Below, piece after piece: positions 8,320 to 16,285 of a DNA stretch of 38,682 nt. This stretch comes from an uncultured Spirochaetaceae bacterium (lineage in GTDB: Bacteria > Spirochaetota > Spirochaetia > Treponematales > UBA12059). Position numbers and translations under genes: made by a program. Where the stretch lies: assembly GCA_938004315.1 (NCBI GenBank), contig CALKWG010000158.1, positions 1-38,682 of the forward strand. Direction: 5' to 3'. The notes under the pieces were generated by a model. That model was not told where the DNA came from. It searched no databases and saw only the letters and a program-made list of their open reading frames with translations. Positions within the stretch are counted from its first letter, which is position 1. Every line of letters starts with the position of its first letter.

Positions 8320-10349
8320 TCCGATGGCGAGAGAAGCTCATAGCAGATCGCGACGGCCTGGTCATCGAGGCCGCCCGCCGCTGGCTCGGTCCGCTCAAGA
8401 CCCCCTTCAATAAGCACGGCCTGGTATCGCGCCTCGAGCTGTACTTGGCGCGTCCCGACATCCGCGCGCGCATGGCGGCCTTGATGGACGAGACCGACCG
8501 GCTCGTCGCCGCCTTGCTCAGCCGCCGGGGGCCGCTGCCGGAGGCCTACCTCGAGCGCCTCCTGGTCGCCGGGGGGGCCGCCCCCGCCGCGGCGGCGGCC
8601 CGCCTGCGCGACCTGAAGGCCAGGATGGTCATCTACGCCTACGACGAAGGCAAGGCCCGCCTCGCGGCGCTCTCGCCGTTTCTGTCCGATATCGTCGCCG
8701 GCGCGCCCTTCTGCCTCGGGTCGGCGGCCGCCGAAGGCGCGCCCTTTTTAGGAGCCGACCCGCTCCTAGGCTTTTGCGCCTTGGTCTCGGCCTGCGCCCA
8801 GGCCAAGCCGGCCTTTAAGAGCCGCACGAGCCTCTCGAAGTCCGCCCAGGCTATAGCCGAGGGCGCCGCGCCTTTCTTAGCCGTCGAGGCGACGCTCTCC
8901 GCCTATCTAGGCGCCTTGGCCAAGGCCGGCGTTTTCGCCGAGGACGAGTCCGGGCGTCCGGCCTTCTTCCCGCGCGGCTTCTTGGAGCTCGCCGAGCGCT
9001 TAGGCCGCGGCCTCGCGCCATGGCTCGCCGCGGGGGCGGCCGAGCTCGATAAGGCGGGCAGGGAGCACGGAGCCCTGGCCCTGAGCATCCTTTGGGAGCG
9101 CGTATCGGGTAGCTCCGCGTTGCCGCGCCGCGAGGCGCTGTTCCTCTTCGCCGACGCCGCCCTTCAGGCTACGGCGGCCTTAGGCCGGGGCGTTAAGCCC
9201 GACGACGCGGCCCTCCCCGCCGCGCTCCTGGAAGCCTGCGCCCGGCTCGGCCTAGCCGTCGAGCGGCCCGACGGCGGCTGGGCCTTGGCCGCCCCGCCGC
9301 GCTACGGCGAAGGCGTAGGCCCCTCGTTAAGCGCTTCGTCGTCGCATGAGATACGCCTGTCGGCGGGCGCCGGCGTCGCCGTCCGGGCCTGGGCCTGCGC
9401 TGTCGCGCGGCTGGAGGAAGGCGGAAGGCTCTGGGGACTCAGGCTGGATCGGCCGGCCATGACGGCGGCGATGGCCTGGGGCTTCAAGGCCGAGGAGATC
9501 GTCGGAAGGCTTGAACGGGAATCGGGCGGCCGCTTGCCGCAGGGCCTGCGATTCTCCTTGGACTCCTGGGCCGAAGAGTCGCGCGGCGTGGCCTTAAGGC
9601 AGGGCGTCATCCTGGCTTTGGACGCCCACCGCGCGGCGGTCCTCGAAGCGAGCCCGGCCTACGCAAGCCTGGTGCGCGAGCGGCTACGCGACGGGCTCTA
9701 CCTGCTGGCCTGCGGCGGGCTACGCGAGGCCGAACGGGCCCTGGCCGAGCTGGGCATGGCCCTCGACCTCCGCGCCTCGTACGCTGCCGAGCCTAGCTTG
9801 AGCGAAGCCGATGGGCTGGCGGCCTATGCGGGTATCCTGGCCCGCGCCGGGGCGGCCGAGGAAAAGCCGCTTGCCTCCAGGCGAGCCGAAGGAGGCCCCA
9901 AAGCGCCCGACGGCGACCAGTCGGCTGCCCGCGACGAACTCGTCGCCCGCGACGAACTCGTCGCGACGCTCCTTCGGGCCCTCGGCAAGCTCGAGGTCCC
10001 TGAGGAGAGGCGCTCGGCCCTGGCCGACCGCGTCAGGGCGGGCTACGTCCTGGACGAGGCCCAGCTGGCCGAGGGCGAATGGCCGGCGGACGGCCAAGCC
10101 GTGGGCGGCCTGGATTACCCGGCCAAGCTACGGCTCGTCGAGCGCGCGATACGGGAAGGCCTGGCCCTGGAGCTGGCCGTCTCCGGCAAGGGCTCGGCCG
10201 AGTCGATACGCGCCTGGCCCCTCCGCCTGTTTAAGACGGCGGAGGGCATGGAATTAGAGCTCGCGGACGCCTTCGGGGCGCCCAGGCGGATCGCGCTGCG
10301 GCACCTAGCCCGCGCGAGGCTCGTCAATACCGATCTATACGGAGCGTAA
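8301..10349 (+). CDS. XPB helicase-associated partner protein (Helicase_C_3-like, WYL-like tail)
   Basis: Large protein (682 residues from GTG 8301) with no catalytic motif I recognise. The segment at about 9370-9760 (LDRPAMTAAMAWGF, LPQGLRFSLDSWAEE, GVALRQGVILALD) follows the pattern of the actinobacterial helicase-associated proteins encoded beside XPB (Rv0862c next to ercC3 in Mycobacterium). The last ~80 residues, with KLRLVERAIREGLALEL and IRAWPLRLF, resemble a WYL-type ligand-binding barrel. GTG 8301 has GGGAGGAGG just upstream; the ATG at 8286 has no ribosome site, so I prefer 8301. Overlap with the helicase and a 1-base gap to the NYN gene imply joint translation and function. An exact 18-base tandem duplication (9927-9962) sits in the linker. 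The role is inferred from relatives and context. Confidence 0.6.
   Translation: MDPDGLVRWREKLIADRDGLVIEAARRWLGPLKTPFNKHGLVSRLELYLARPDIRARMAALMDETDRLVAALLSRRGPLPEAYLERLLVAGGAAPAAAAARLRDLKARMVIYAYDEGKARLAALSPFLSDIVAGAPFCLGSAAAEGAPFLGADPLLGFCALVSACAQAKPAFKSRTSLSKSAQAIAEGAAPFLAVEATLSAYLGALAKAGVFAEDESGRPAFFPRGFLELAERLGRGLAPWLAAGAAELDKAGREHGALALSILWERVSGSSALPRREALFLFADAALQATAALGRGVKPDDAALPAALLEACARLGLAVERPDGGWALAAPPRYGEGVGPSLSASSSHEIRLSAGAGVAVRAWACAVARLEEGGRLWGLRLDRPAMTAAMAWGFKAEEIVGRLERESGGRLPQGLRFSLDSWAEESRGVALRQGVILALDAHRAAVLEASPAYASLVRERLRDGLYLLACGGLREAERALAELGMALDLRASYAAEPSLSEADGLAAYAGILARAGAAEEKPLASRRAEGGPKAPDGDQSAARDELVARDELVATLLRALGKLEVPEERRSALADRVRAGYVLDEAQLAEGEWPADGQAVGGLDYPAKLRLVERAIREGLALELAVSGKGSAESIRAWPLRLFKTAEGMELELADAFGAPRRIALRHLARARLVNTDLYGA
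9927..9962 (+). repeat. Exact 18-base tandem duplication in the helicase-partner gene
   Basis: Two identical in-frame 18-base units (9927-9944, 9945-9962) encode ARDELV twice in a charged linker before the C-terminal domain. Confidence 0.9.
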
Positions 10350-10350
10350 G

Positions 10351-11142
10351 ATGGCTACGAACGGAAACGCCATGAACAAGGATTACGGGGCTAGGCAGCT
10401 CAAGCTGTCCGTCCTCATCGACGCCGATAATACTCAGCCCAGCATAGCCGAGGGGCTCCTGGCCGAGGTGGCTAAATACGGCGTGGCCAGCGTGAAGCGC
10501 ATCTACGGCGATTGGACCACCACCAAGCTCACCCAATGGAAGTCCAAGCTCCTCGAATACGCCATCCAGCCCATCCAGCAGTTCTCCTACACCACCGGTA
10601 AGAACGCGACCGACAGCGCCATGATCATCGACGCCATGGACCTCTTGTATACGGAGAAGCTGGACGGTTTCTGCATCGTCTCGAGCGACTCGGACTTTAC
10701 GCGGCTGGCGGCCCGCATGCGGGAGGCGGGCAAGCTGGTGCTCGGCTTCGGCGAGCGCAAGACCCCCAAGCCCTTCGTCGCGGCCTGCGATAAATTCATC
10801 TATACGGACATCCTGCGCGGCGAGGCCGAGGAGGAGAGCGCCGGCAGCAAGGACGAGCCCAAGAAGAAGGCGCCCGCCCCCCAGGACTTCAAGATGGACA
10901 AGAAACTCCGCGCCCTGCTGACAGCCGCGGTCGAGGATTCGGCCGACGATTTCGGCTGGGCCTACCTGGGGCCGGTCGGCCAGTACGTAGCCAACCGGCA
11001 GCCTGAGTTCGACCCGCGCAACTACGGCTACCGAAAATTCGGCGAGCTCATCAAGTCCTGCGGCTGGTTCGACATCGAGGAGCGCTCCAACCCCAACGAC
11101 CCGGGCAAGCAGATCTACATCCGCAAGCGCCCCGGGCGCTAG
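10351..11142 (+). CDS. NYN-domain (LabA/DUF88) ribonuclease-like protein with OST-HTH/LOTUS domain
   Basis: PIN-like metal-dependent nuclease fold joined to an RNA-binding LOTUS domain. Acidic residues of the NYN site are at Asp24 and Asp26 (LIDADNTQ), Asp88 and Asp94 (ATDSAMIIDAMD) and Asp113 and Asp115 (SSDSDFTRLA). Residues ~175-260 form the winged-helix OST-HTH domain (LGPVGQYV, YGYRKFGELIKS, FDIEERS). At 263 residues it has the usual length. It starts one base after the stop of the helicase-partner gene with GGAGCG ahead, so it ends the XPB operon. The family is well known by sequence, but bacterial substrates are largely uncharacterised. Joint expression with a DNA translocase suggests a role in processing nucleic acid at damaged or transcribed sites, which is inference. 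Confidence 0.9.
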   Translation: MATNGNAMNKDYGARQLKLSVLIDADNTQPSIAEGLLAEVAKYGVASVKRIYGDWTTTKLTQWKSKLLEYAIQPIQQFSYTTGKNATDSAMIIDAMDLLYTEKLDGFCIVSSDSDFTRLAARMREAGKLVLGFGERKTPKPFVAACDKFIYTDILRGEAEEESAGSKDEPKKKAPAPQDFKMDKKLRALLTAAVEDSADDFGWAYLGPVGQYVANRQPEFDPRNYGYRKFGELIKSCGWFDIEERSNPNDPGKQIYIRKRPGR

Positions 11143-11167
11143 GGACCAGCGGCGCCCCGCGGCGGGC

Positions 11168-13444
11168 TTATAGGCCCAGGGGCTCCGGCGGCGCCGACAA
11201 CAAGGCGCCCGCGGCGTCCCAGGCCTCGGTGCGATAGGGGCGGCCCCGTTCGTCTAGGCTCCAGCGTATGCGCGCCGCGCCGGCGGCCTCGGCCGCGGGC
11301 TTGCCGTCCGTCCCGTAGAAGCGGACCTCGATGAGGAAGCCCTTATCGTCGTACTCCGATTCGCGGCGATGGAAGCCCTCGGCGCTGGAAACCGGCCGGC
11401 CGTCCGGACCGAAATAGGCCGTCGCCGTAGCGTCCCCCGCCTCGTTCAGCTTCACCGTAAAGACGCTGAAGCCTTCGGGCGAGCCGGCCGGGGCGCCGTC
11501 CGCGCTGAAGAAGGCCAGGCTCGTCACGAGCCCGTCCTTAAAGCCCTGCTTGAACGAGGCATGCCCGCGTCGGCCCTCGGTGAGCTCGCCGTCCAGGCCG
11601 AAATAGGCGCCCCCGGCCTCGTCGAAGCCTAGGGCGTAGGTCTCCGCGGCGTGCCCGCCCTGCATGAGGACCGCCTGGTCGCCCAGGCCGAAATAGTCGT
11701 AGCGCATCTTGAGGCCCTCCGGGCCCCGTTCCTCGGTCGAGGTCGAGAAATGATAGCCGCCGCCGCGGCTCAGCGCGCGCAGGCCGCGCTCGTCGTAGAG
11801 CCTACGCTCCTTGATCCCGTCGGCGCGCTCCGAGCGCTTATCCACGGCGAAGCCCAGCACGGCTCCGTAGGGCTTCCCGCCGTAATCGAGGAAGCTATAG
11901 GCCCTGACGCCGCCGGCCTCGAGCGCGGCCGTCACCGACCAGGCGCCCGAGGCGTCCTGGACGCGCCTGCCGTCCTCGCCGTAGAAGCGGTACTCCGCGA
12001 TCCGGCCTAGGCCGGCCTGGCTCTTCCCGGCCGCGCTCCGGTCCTCGGCGAGTATAGCCCAGCCTAACTCATTCTGGGATGGAAGCCCGAGCTGGTTCTC
12101 GTACAGCCAATAGGTACGGCTCCCGTCCCGGACGGCCCGGACGCGCGCGGCCCAGCGGAGCGCTCCGTGGGAGCGCGGCTTACCGTTGACGTAGCATTCT
12201 ATGGCGACGGTCTCGCCGGCCGCGTCGAGGGCCACGCGGTAGGCCATGCCCTCCGCCGCGGCCTCGGCCGGGATGGGCAGCTCCGGCTTGTATCCGAAGG
12301 CCTCGCCCAAGAGCATGGCGCGATACCAGCGCTCCCCGACGGCCGGGTGGGGGAAGGGGATGGGCTCGCCTTCCGCGGCCGCGAGCCTCCGTATCGCGTC
12401 CGGGGCGTCGGCGGGCCAGAGCGCGAGGGCGTTCAAGCCCCGTTGCCTGTCGGTAAGGAACTCGACGTCGGCGTAGCGATAGGCCTCGGAGAGGCGGCGG
12501 AGCTCGGCGAGCAGGGCCTCGAGGCCGTCCTGGGCGGCGCGGTCCTCCTTGGGCAGGTTGACGTAGAGGAAGAGCTGGGCCCAGGGCATGATGGCCAAGA
12601 CGGTTCGGGCTCCGAGGGCCCGCCTGAGCAGGGCTTGCCCCGGGGAATGCCCCTGCGAGACCCGGCGCGCCTCCTCGACGTAGGCCTCGGCCAAGCCGCG
12701 CAGCGCGGCCATTGCGGCCTTGGCCTGCTCGTGGTCCCGTATGGCGCGCATCCGCCCGATGAGCTCGTAGGCCAGGTTCATGTCCAGGCCGAATAAGGGA
12801 TAGGCGGCGCCGCTCAGATTGTCCGCCTGGGCCGAGCCTAGGATGAGGTCGTAATAGCCGGCCGCGGGACCGCTCGGGCCGCGCAGGCGGACCACCTCGA
12901 GCAGGTAGATGCTCTCAACCCAAACGCCGGTCATGAAGGCCGAGAACTCGTTGATGACGTTCCGCCCCTGGTAGGCCAGGTCGAAGGTCGGCGCCTGGTC
13001 GGCGTAGTAGAGCGTAGCCAGGGAGCGCAGGAGCGACGAGCGCTCCAGGGCGGGCTCCGCGCGCAGCCAAGCCAGGTCGGAGCCGTTCACGACCACGGCG
13101 CGCCGCTCCCCGTCGCGGGCGGGCCAGAAGCCAGGGCTAGTTCCCCTGTTAGTTATAATCCTATAGCTAAGTTTGCCGGCGGCGCTTTGGGCCGCGGCGT
13201 AGTCGAAGAGGTACTTGAACTCGGCGTAGCGGCCGGCGGCGTTGAGCTCGGCCGCCAGGGCGCGGAGCGCGGCCGTCGGGTCGTAGGCCTCCGACGCCCT
13301 CTCCGATCCGAGCCGCAGGTACGGCACCGCCGCGTCCCAGAGCCGAGCGCTCTCCGTAAGGCTCTCCTGCAGGGCCCGCTCGTCCAGCGCCGCGGCGCCC
13401 GACGCGGCGGCGGCCAAAATGATGCAAATGAGTATCCTGCGCAT
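11168..13444 (-). CDS. Secreted protein with C-terminal tandem YFGxDGxP-type repeats, function unknown
   Basis: I do not recognise a named family. A signal peptide (MRRILICIILAAAASGAAA) lacks a lipobox Cys, so the protein is probably periplasmic or secreted. The N-terminal ~350 residues are helical and include a run around FEYKYLFD-like and SFDLAYQGRNVINEF-like hydrophobic/aromatic helices. From residue ~400 come imperfect repeats of about 40 residues, each with an aromatic plus DG element (RFYGEDGRRV, YFGLDGELT, FFSADGAP, YFGPDGRPV, RFYGTDGKPA) alternating with a D-x-x-G turn. Similar repeats build beta-rich scaffolds in bacterial surface proteins. TAGGAG six bases before the ATG supports the start. 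It follows the amylase-like gene with 23 bases between, so the two may be cotranscribed. Confidence 0.6.
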   Translation of the reverse strand: MRRILICIILAAAASGAAALDERALQESLTESARLWDAAVPYLRLGSERASEAYDPTAALRALAAELNAAGRYAEFKYLFDYAAAQSAAGKLSYRIITNRGTSPGFWPARDGERRAVVVNGSDLAWLRAEPALERSSLLRSLATLYYADQAPTFDLAYQGRNVINEFSAFMTGVWVESIYLLEVVRLRGPSGPAAGYYDLILGSAQADNLSGAAYPLFGLDMNLAYELIGRMRAIRDHEQAKAAMAALRGLAEAYVEEARRVSQGHSPGQALLRRALGARTVLAIMPWAQLFLYVNLPKEDRAAQDGLEALLAELRRLSEAYRYADVEFLTDRQRGLNALALWPADAPDAIRRLAAAEGEPIPFPHPAVGERWYRAMLLGEAFGYKPELPIPAEAAAEGMAYRVALDAAGETVAIECYVNGKPRSHGALRWAARVRAVRDGSRTYWLYENQLGLPSQNELGWAILAEDRSAAGKSQAGLGRIAEYRFYGEDGRRVQDASGAWSVTAALEAGGVRAYSFLDYGGKPYGAVLGFAVDKRSERADGIKERRLYDERGLRALSRGGGYHFSTSTEERGPEGLKMRYDYFGLGDQAVLMQGGHAAETYALGFDEAGGAYFGLDGELTEGRRGHASFKQGFKDGLVTSLAFFSADGAPAGSPEGFSVFTVKLNEAGDATATAYFGPDGRPVSSAEGFHRRESEYDDKGFLIEVRFYGTDGKPAAEAAGAARIRWSLDERGRPYRTEAWDAAGALLSAPPEPLGL

Positions 13445-13467
13445 GTTCGCTCCTATCAGCCCGGTTT

Positions 13468-15456
13468 TTAAAAGAACGCCGTCTCGAGTTCGACCACGGC
13501 GAAGCCTAAGTAGTGAAGGCGAATCTCGAGCTCGCCGCCGGCGGCGAATTCACGCTCGGCGCAGGAGGGCAGCTCGAAGATCCTCGCCTGGTACGACAGC
13601 GGGCCCCGGCCGAGCGGGACGGAGAACGGCCCGGGCTCCCGGCCCTCCGCGGTCTCCAACGAGCAGGCCGCGACGACGAGGCGCCCCGCCTGCCTGCCGC
13701 GTATTATCCACCAGGCGTACTCGGGGCAGACGAAGCGCTCCGATATGATCCCCGAATCTAGGAAGGGCCGGAGCGCGGCGTAGCGCCGCTCGATCGCCGC
13801 GTAGGCGGCGGCGGCGGCGCGGTCGCCGGTCCACGACAGACCTTGGACCGAGGTGGACGCCTCGTAGAGGCCGGCGGAAAGGTCTTGGTAGCCCATGGTC
13901 TCGTACATCGGCCGTCGTCCGGCGCCGACCGAGGCGAAGCGGGCGAAGGCGTGCCGGAGCATGATCCGCTCCGCCCCCATCAGTCGCACGAGCGGCGCTC
14001 CCCAGCGCCGCGGGTCGCCGGTGTCGTAGGCGTCTACGGCGAAGCAGACCGCCGCGGGCCTGCCGCCCCCGGCGTCCGCCGCGGCCATGCGGTCGTAGAG
14101 CTCGAAGGCGTCGCGCGCGAGCGGCGCGTCGATCCGCCTGAGCGCGTCGCTGCCCATGACGAGGTCGAAGCCGAGCTCGCCGAAATCCTCGGCGTCGGGA
14201 GCGTAGCGGAGCGCCAAGGCGCCCGCGCCGGGTCGCCCCCGGCGCGAGCGGGCGATGGCCTCGCGTATGACGGCGGGGGTGGGGCGGTCGGCCAGGGGTA
14301 CGCGCCCCTCGTCGTCGGCGTACGAGTCGAGGAGCCGGTCGACGCCCGCGTAGCAGACGAAATCGAAGCCGAAGCCGTCGCGCCAGCGCTCGAAGGCGCC
14401 GGCGTAGTACTGGATAGCCTCGTCGTTCGGGACGGGCTCCGAACGGGCGTCGCCGAGCTCGGCTCCGGCCAGCGAGCTTATAAGCCCGTCGTAGAAGGCG
14501 TAGGGCGTTACGACGCCCGAGGCATCGGCTCCCGCATCCGCGCCGTCGTGGTCGCGGTAGGCGAAGCGGGGGAACTCGCCCCGCTCGTCGTAGCCGGCGA
14601 AGCCGGGGAGCCCGACGCCGTTCCAGGGGTTCATGAGCAGGGGCCAGAGGCCGCGGTCGATGCATTGCCTGATGCAGGCGTAGTAGGCCAGGTCGCGCGA
14701 GCGCCTCGCCGAGGCGTCGTCGCCCTCCGCGTACTTGAGGCTTTCGATCCCGAAGTCCTCGCGGACGGCGGTGACGATGGATCTGACCTGCTCGGCGTAG
14801 TCCTGCCGGAGCGCGGCCCCGTAGGGGCCTAGGCCGTCCCAGCCTACGAGGCCCGAGCGCTCGGCGTCCAGCCGTATCCAGCGGAACAGCTCCGGCCGCT
14901 CGAGCACCGCGCGCCCGAATTGAGCCGCGAAGGGCAGGAGTTCGAAACCTAAAGCCTTGCCGAGGAGGTGGCAGGCGTCTACGAAGGCCCTGAGCTGCTC
15001 CGCCGGGCCGAGGCCGGCCGCCTCCAGTTCGGGCAGGGCGAGCTCGGGGTCGATCAGGGCCTGGCCTTCGGGCACGTAGCTGAGTTCGTAATGGCAGGGG
15101 TGGAAGGGCGCGAGCTGGATAGCGCTCGCCGCCACCGCGGGCAGTATCTTGGCCGCCCGTATGAAGCCGCCGCGGCGGCCGTCGGGTAGGGCGCAGGCCC
15201 TCGCCGAGACGTAGCAGAAATCGGCCCGGCGCATCCAGGACGGGTCGGGTTCGCCGGCGACGGGGCTCCGGGCGGGGCCTTCGGCCTCGAGGTAGGCGTA
15301 GAAGAGCGCGCCGACCGCGTCGGGCAGGGCTAGGAGCTCGGTCTGGGGCTTGGCAAGGAGGCCGCCGGCGCGGTACTCGGCGTAGAGCTCCCCGGCGGCG
15401 CGTATATCTTCGGGGCCGGGACCGAGGGCCTCGGCGATGGTTTTCCAGCGCGACAT
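13468..15456 (-). CDS. Alpha-amylase (GH13)-like barrel protein, activity uncertain
   Basis: Residues ~110-200 follow the start of a GH13 TIM barrel: IQLAPFHPCHYELSYVP (compare the IHLLPIYPS..SPY strand), then a helix and GFELLPFAAQFGRAVLERPELFRW, like the family's DFVANHTS...PEWF segment. Later barrel-strand candidates are GLWPLLMNPW, FDFVCYAGVDR, FDLVMGSDAL and AVCFAVDAYDTG, and a beta-rich C-terminal domain follows. I cannot find the Arg-x-Asp of the GH13 nucleophile strand, so it may be a divergent or non-catalytic member. No signal peptide is seen, hence cytoplasmic. The ATG at 15456 lies eight bases after a -10 box and has no ribosome site. The fold is likely; the substrate is unknown. 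Confidence 0.5.
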   Translation of the reverse strand: MSRWKTIAEALGPGPEDIRAAGELYAEYRAGGLLAKPQTELLALPDAVGALFYAYLEAEGPARSPVAGEPDPSWMRRADFCYVSARACALPDGRRGGFIRAAKILPAVAASAIQLAPFHPCHYELSYVPEGQALIDPELALPELEAAGLGPAEQLRAFVDACHLLGKALGFELLPFAAQFGRAVLERPELFRWIRLDAERSGLVGWDGLGPYGAALRQDYAEQVRSIVTAVREDFGIESLKYAEGDDASARRSRDLAYYACIRQCIDRGLWPLLMNPWNGVGLPGFAGYDERGEFPRFAYRDHDGADAGADASGVVTPYAFYDGLISSLAGAELGDARSEPVPNDEAIQYYAGAFERWRDGFGFDFVCYAGVDRLLDSYADDEGRVPLADRPTPAVIREAIARSRRGRPGAGALALRYAPDAEDFGELGFDLVMGSDALRRIDAPLARDAFELYDRMAAADAGGGRPAAVCFAVDAYDTGDPRRWGAPLVRLMGAERIMLRHAFARFASVGAGRRPMYETMGYQDLSAGLYEASTSVQGLSWTGDRAAAAAYAAIERRYAALRPFLDSGIISERFVCPEYAWWIIRGRQAGRLVVAACSLETAEGREPGPFSVPLGRGPLSYQARIFELPSCAEREFAAGGELEIRLHYLGFAVVELETAFF

Positions 15457-15464
15457 GCCCCGGC

Positions 15465-15494
15465 ACTATAGCCGGGGGCGCGCCGCGATGTGAA
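15465..15494 (-). promoter_or_regulatory. Promoter of the amylase-like gene, leaderless type
   Basis: Reverse strand: -35 TTCACA (15489-15494), 18-base spacer, -10 TATAGT (15465-15470), then only eight bases to the ATG (15456). The predicted start of transcription is within two bases of the start codon, and no Shine-Dalgarno site is present. Confidence 0.55.
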
Positions 15495-15510
15495 GGGCTA
15501 GGGCGCCAAG

Positions 15511-15544
15511 ACCCGTCGGGGGATCGTATCGCCCCCGCTCGGGT
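15511..15544 (-). terminator. Hairpin after the reverse four-gene operon
   Basis: ACCCG/CGGGT (15511-15515 with 15540-15544) and CGGGGG/CCCCCG (15517-15522 with 15532-15537) form an interrupted GC-rich stem with a nine-base loop directly after the stop at 15545. Only a short CTT follows, so termination may be weak or Rho-assisted. Confidence 0.5.
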
Positions 15545-16285
15545 TTACCTAAACTCCGCGGGGGCGCTCAGGCTCTCGGGATCGGAGGAGCGCTCCCCCA
15601 GCTCGCCCGAGACCGAGTAACCGCGGCGCTCCCAGTATCCCCGGTAGCCCGGCTCGCGCATGACGCGGATCTCCTTAACCCATTTGGCCCATTTATAGCC
15701 CCACTTCTCCTCGGCCGCTATCTGGAACGGCGCGCCGAGCTCGGGGCTCAACGGCAAGCCGTTCGTAGCCCAAGCGAGGAGGATGGACCGCTCCTTGGCC
15801 TTGGCGATCTCCATGGTGGTTTCGTAGCCGTCAAGGCATATGAAGAGCAGGGTATCGGCCCGGGGGTCGGCTTGGGCTAGCTCCAGGAGGCCGGCGAGGG
15901 TCGTTCCGGTCCACAACATCGCGGCGCTCCAGCCCTCGACGCAATGCAGGGTGATGAGCTTTTCGTAGGCGGGCAAGGCGAGCGCTTCCCGATAGCTAAG
16001 CGACAGGGGCCGGCCGACGAGCCCGGTAAGCTCCAAGCGGTATGATTCGTAGTCGGCGTATTGCGGACCGGCTATCGAATTATCCCTGAGCGAGGCCCGC
16101 GGCGTAAGCGCTTCGCCCCGGTACTCGGCGATCTCAGCCGGTTCGAGCTCTGAGGCGGCGCCCCAAGGGCTCGGCGCCGTCGCCGCGTCGGCTTCCCGCG
16201 TCGCGGGCCGCGGCTCTCCGCAGGCGACTAGGGCCGCCGCCAGGCCGAACGCCGCCCAGAGCGGGCGCGCCGCCCGGCCGATCAT
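15545..16285 (-). CDS. Sulfite-oxidase-fold (PF00174) molybdopterin-type lipoprotein
   Basis: Related to the catalytic domain of sulfite oxidase and YedY/MsrP. Residues 80-210 carry the family pattern: YRLELTGLV (87-90 region), LHCVEGWS with the molybdenum-ligand Cys115, FICLDGYETTM, and the closing KWGYKWAKWVKEIRV. The N-terminus is a lipoprotein signal with lipobox LVAC (Cys22), so it should sit on the outer face of a membrane. The signal has no twin-arginine motif, although molybdenum-cofactor enzymes are normally folded in the cytoplasm and exported by Tat. Its ATG overlaps the stop of the M20 gene (ATGA, 16282-16285), making it the last gene of a coupled operon. Fold call firm; whether it carries cofactor is open. 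Confidence 0.8.
   Translation of the reverse strand: MIGRAARPLWAAFGLAAALVACGEPRPATREADAATAPSPWGAASELEPAEIAEYRGEALTPRASLRDNSIAGPQYADYESYRLELTGLVGRPLSLSYREALALPAYEKLITLHCVEGWSAAMLWTGTTLAGLLELAQADPRADTLLFICLDGYETTMEIAKAKERSILLAWATNGLPLSPELGAPFQIAAEEKWGYKWAKWVKEIRVMREPGYRGYWERRGYSVSGELGERSSDPESLSAPAEFR

Noticed and set aside
13550..15466. Long Arg/Pro-rich reverse frame (638 codons)
   Set aside because: Out-of-frame shadow of the amylase-like gene, caused by high GC; composition is Arg-Gly-Pro and has no domain.
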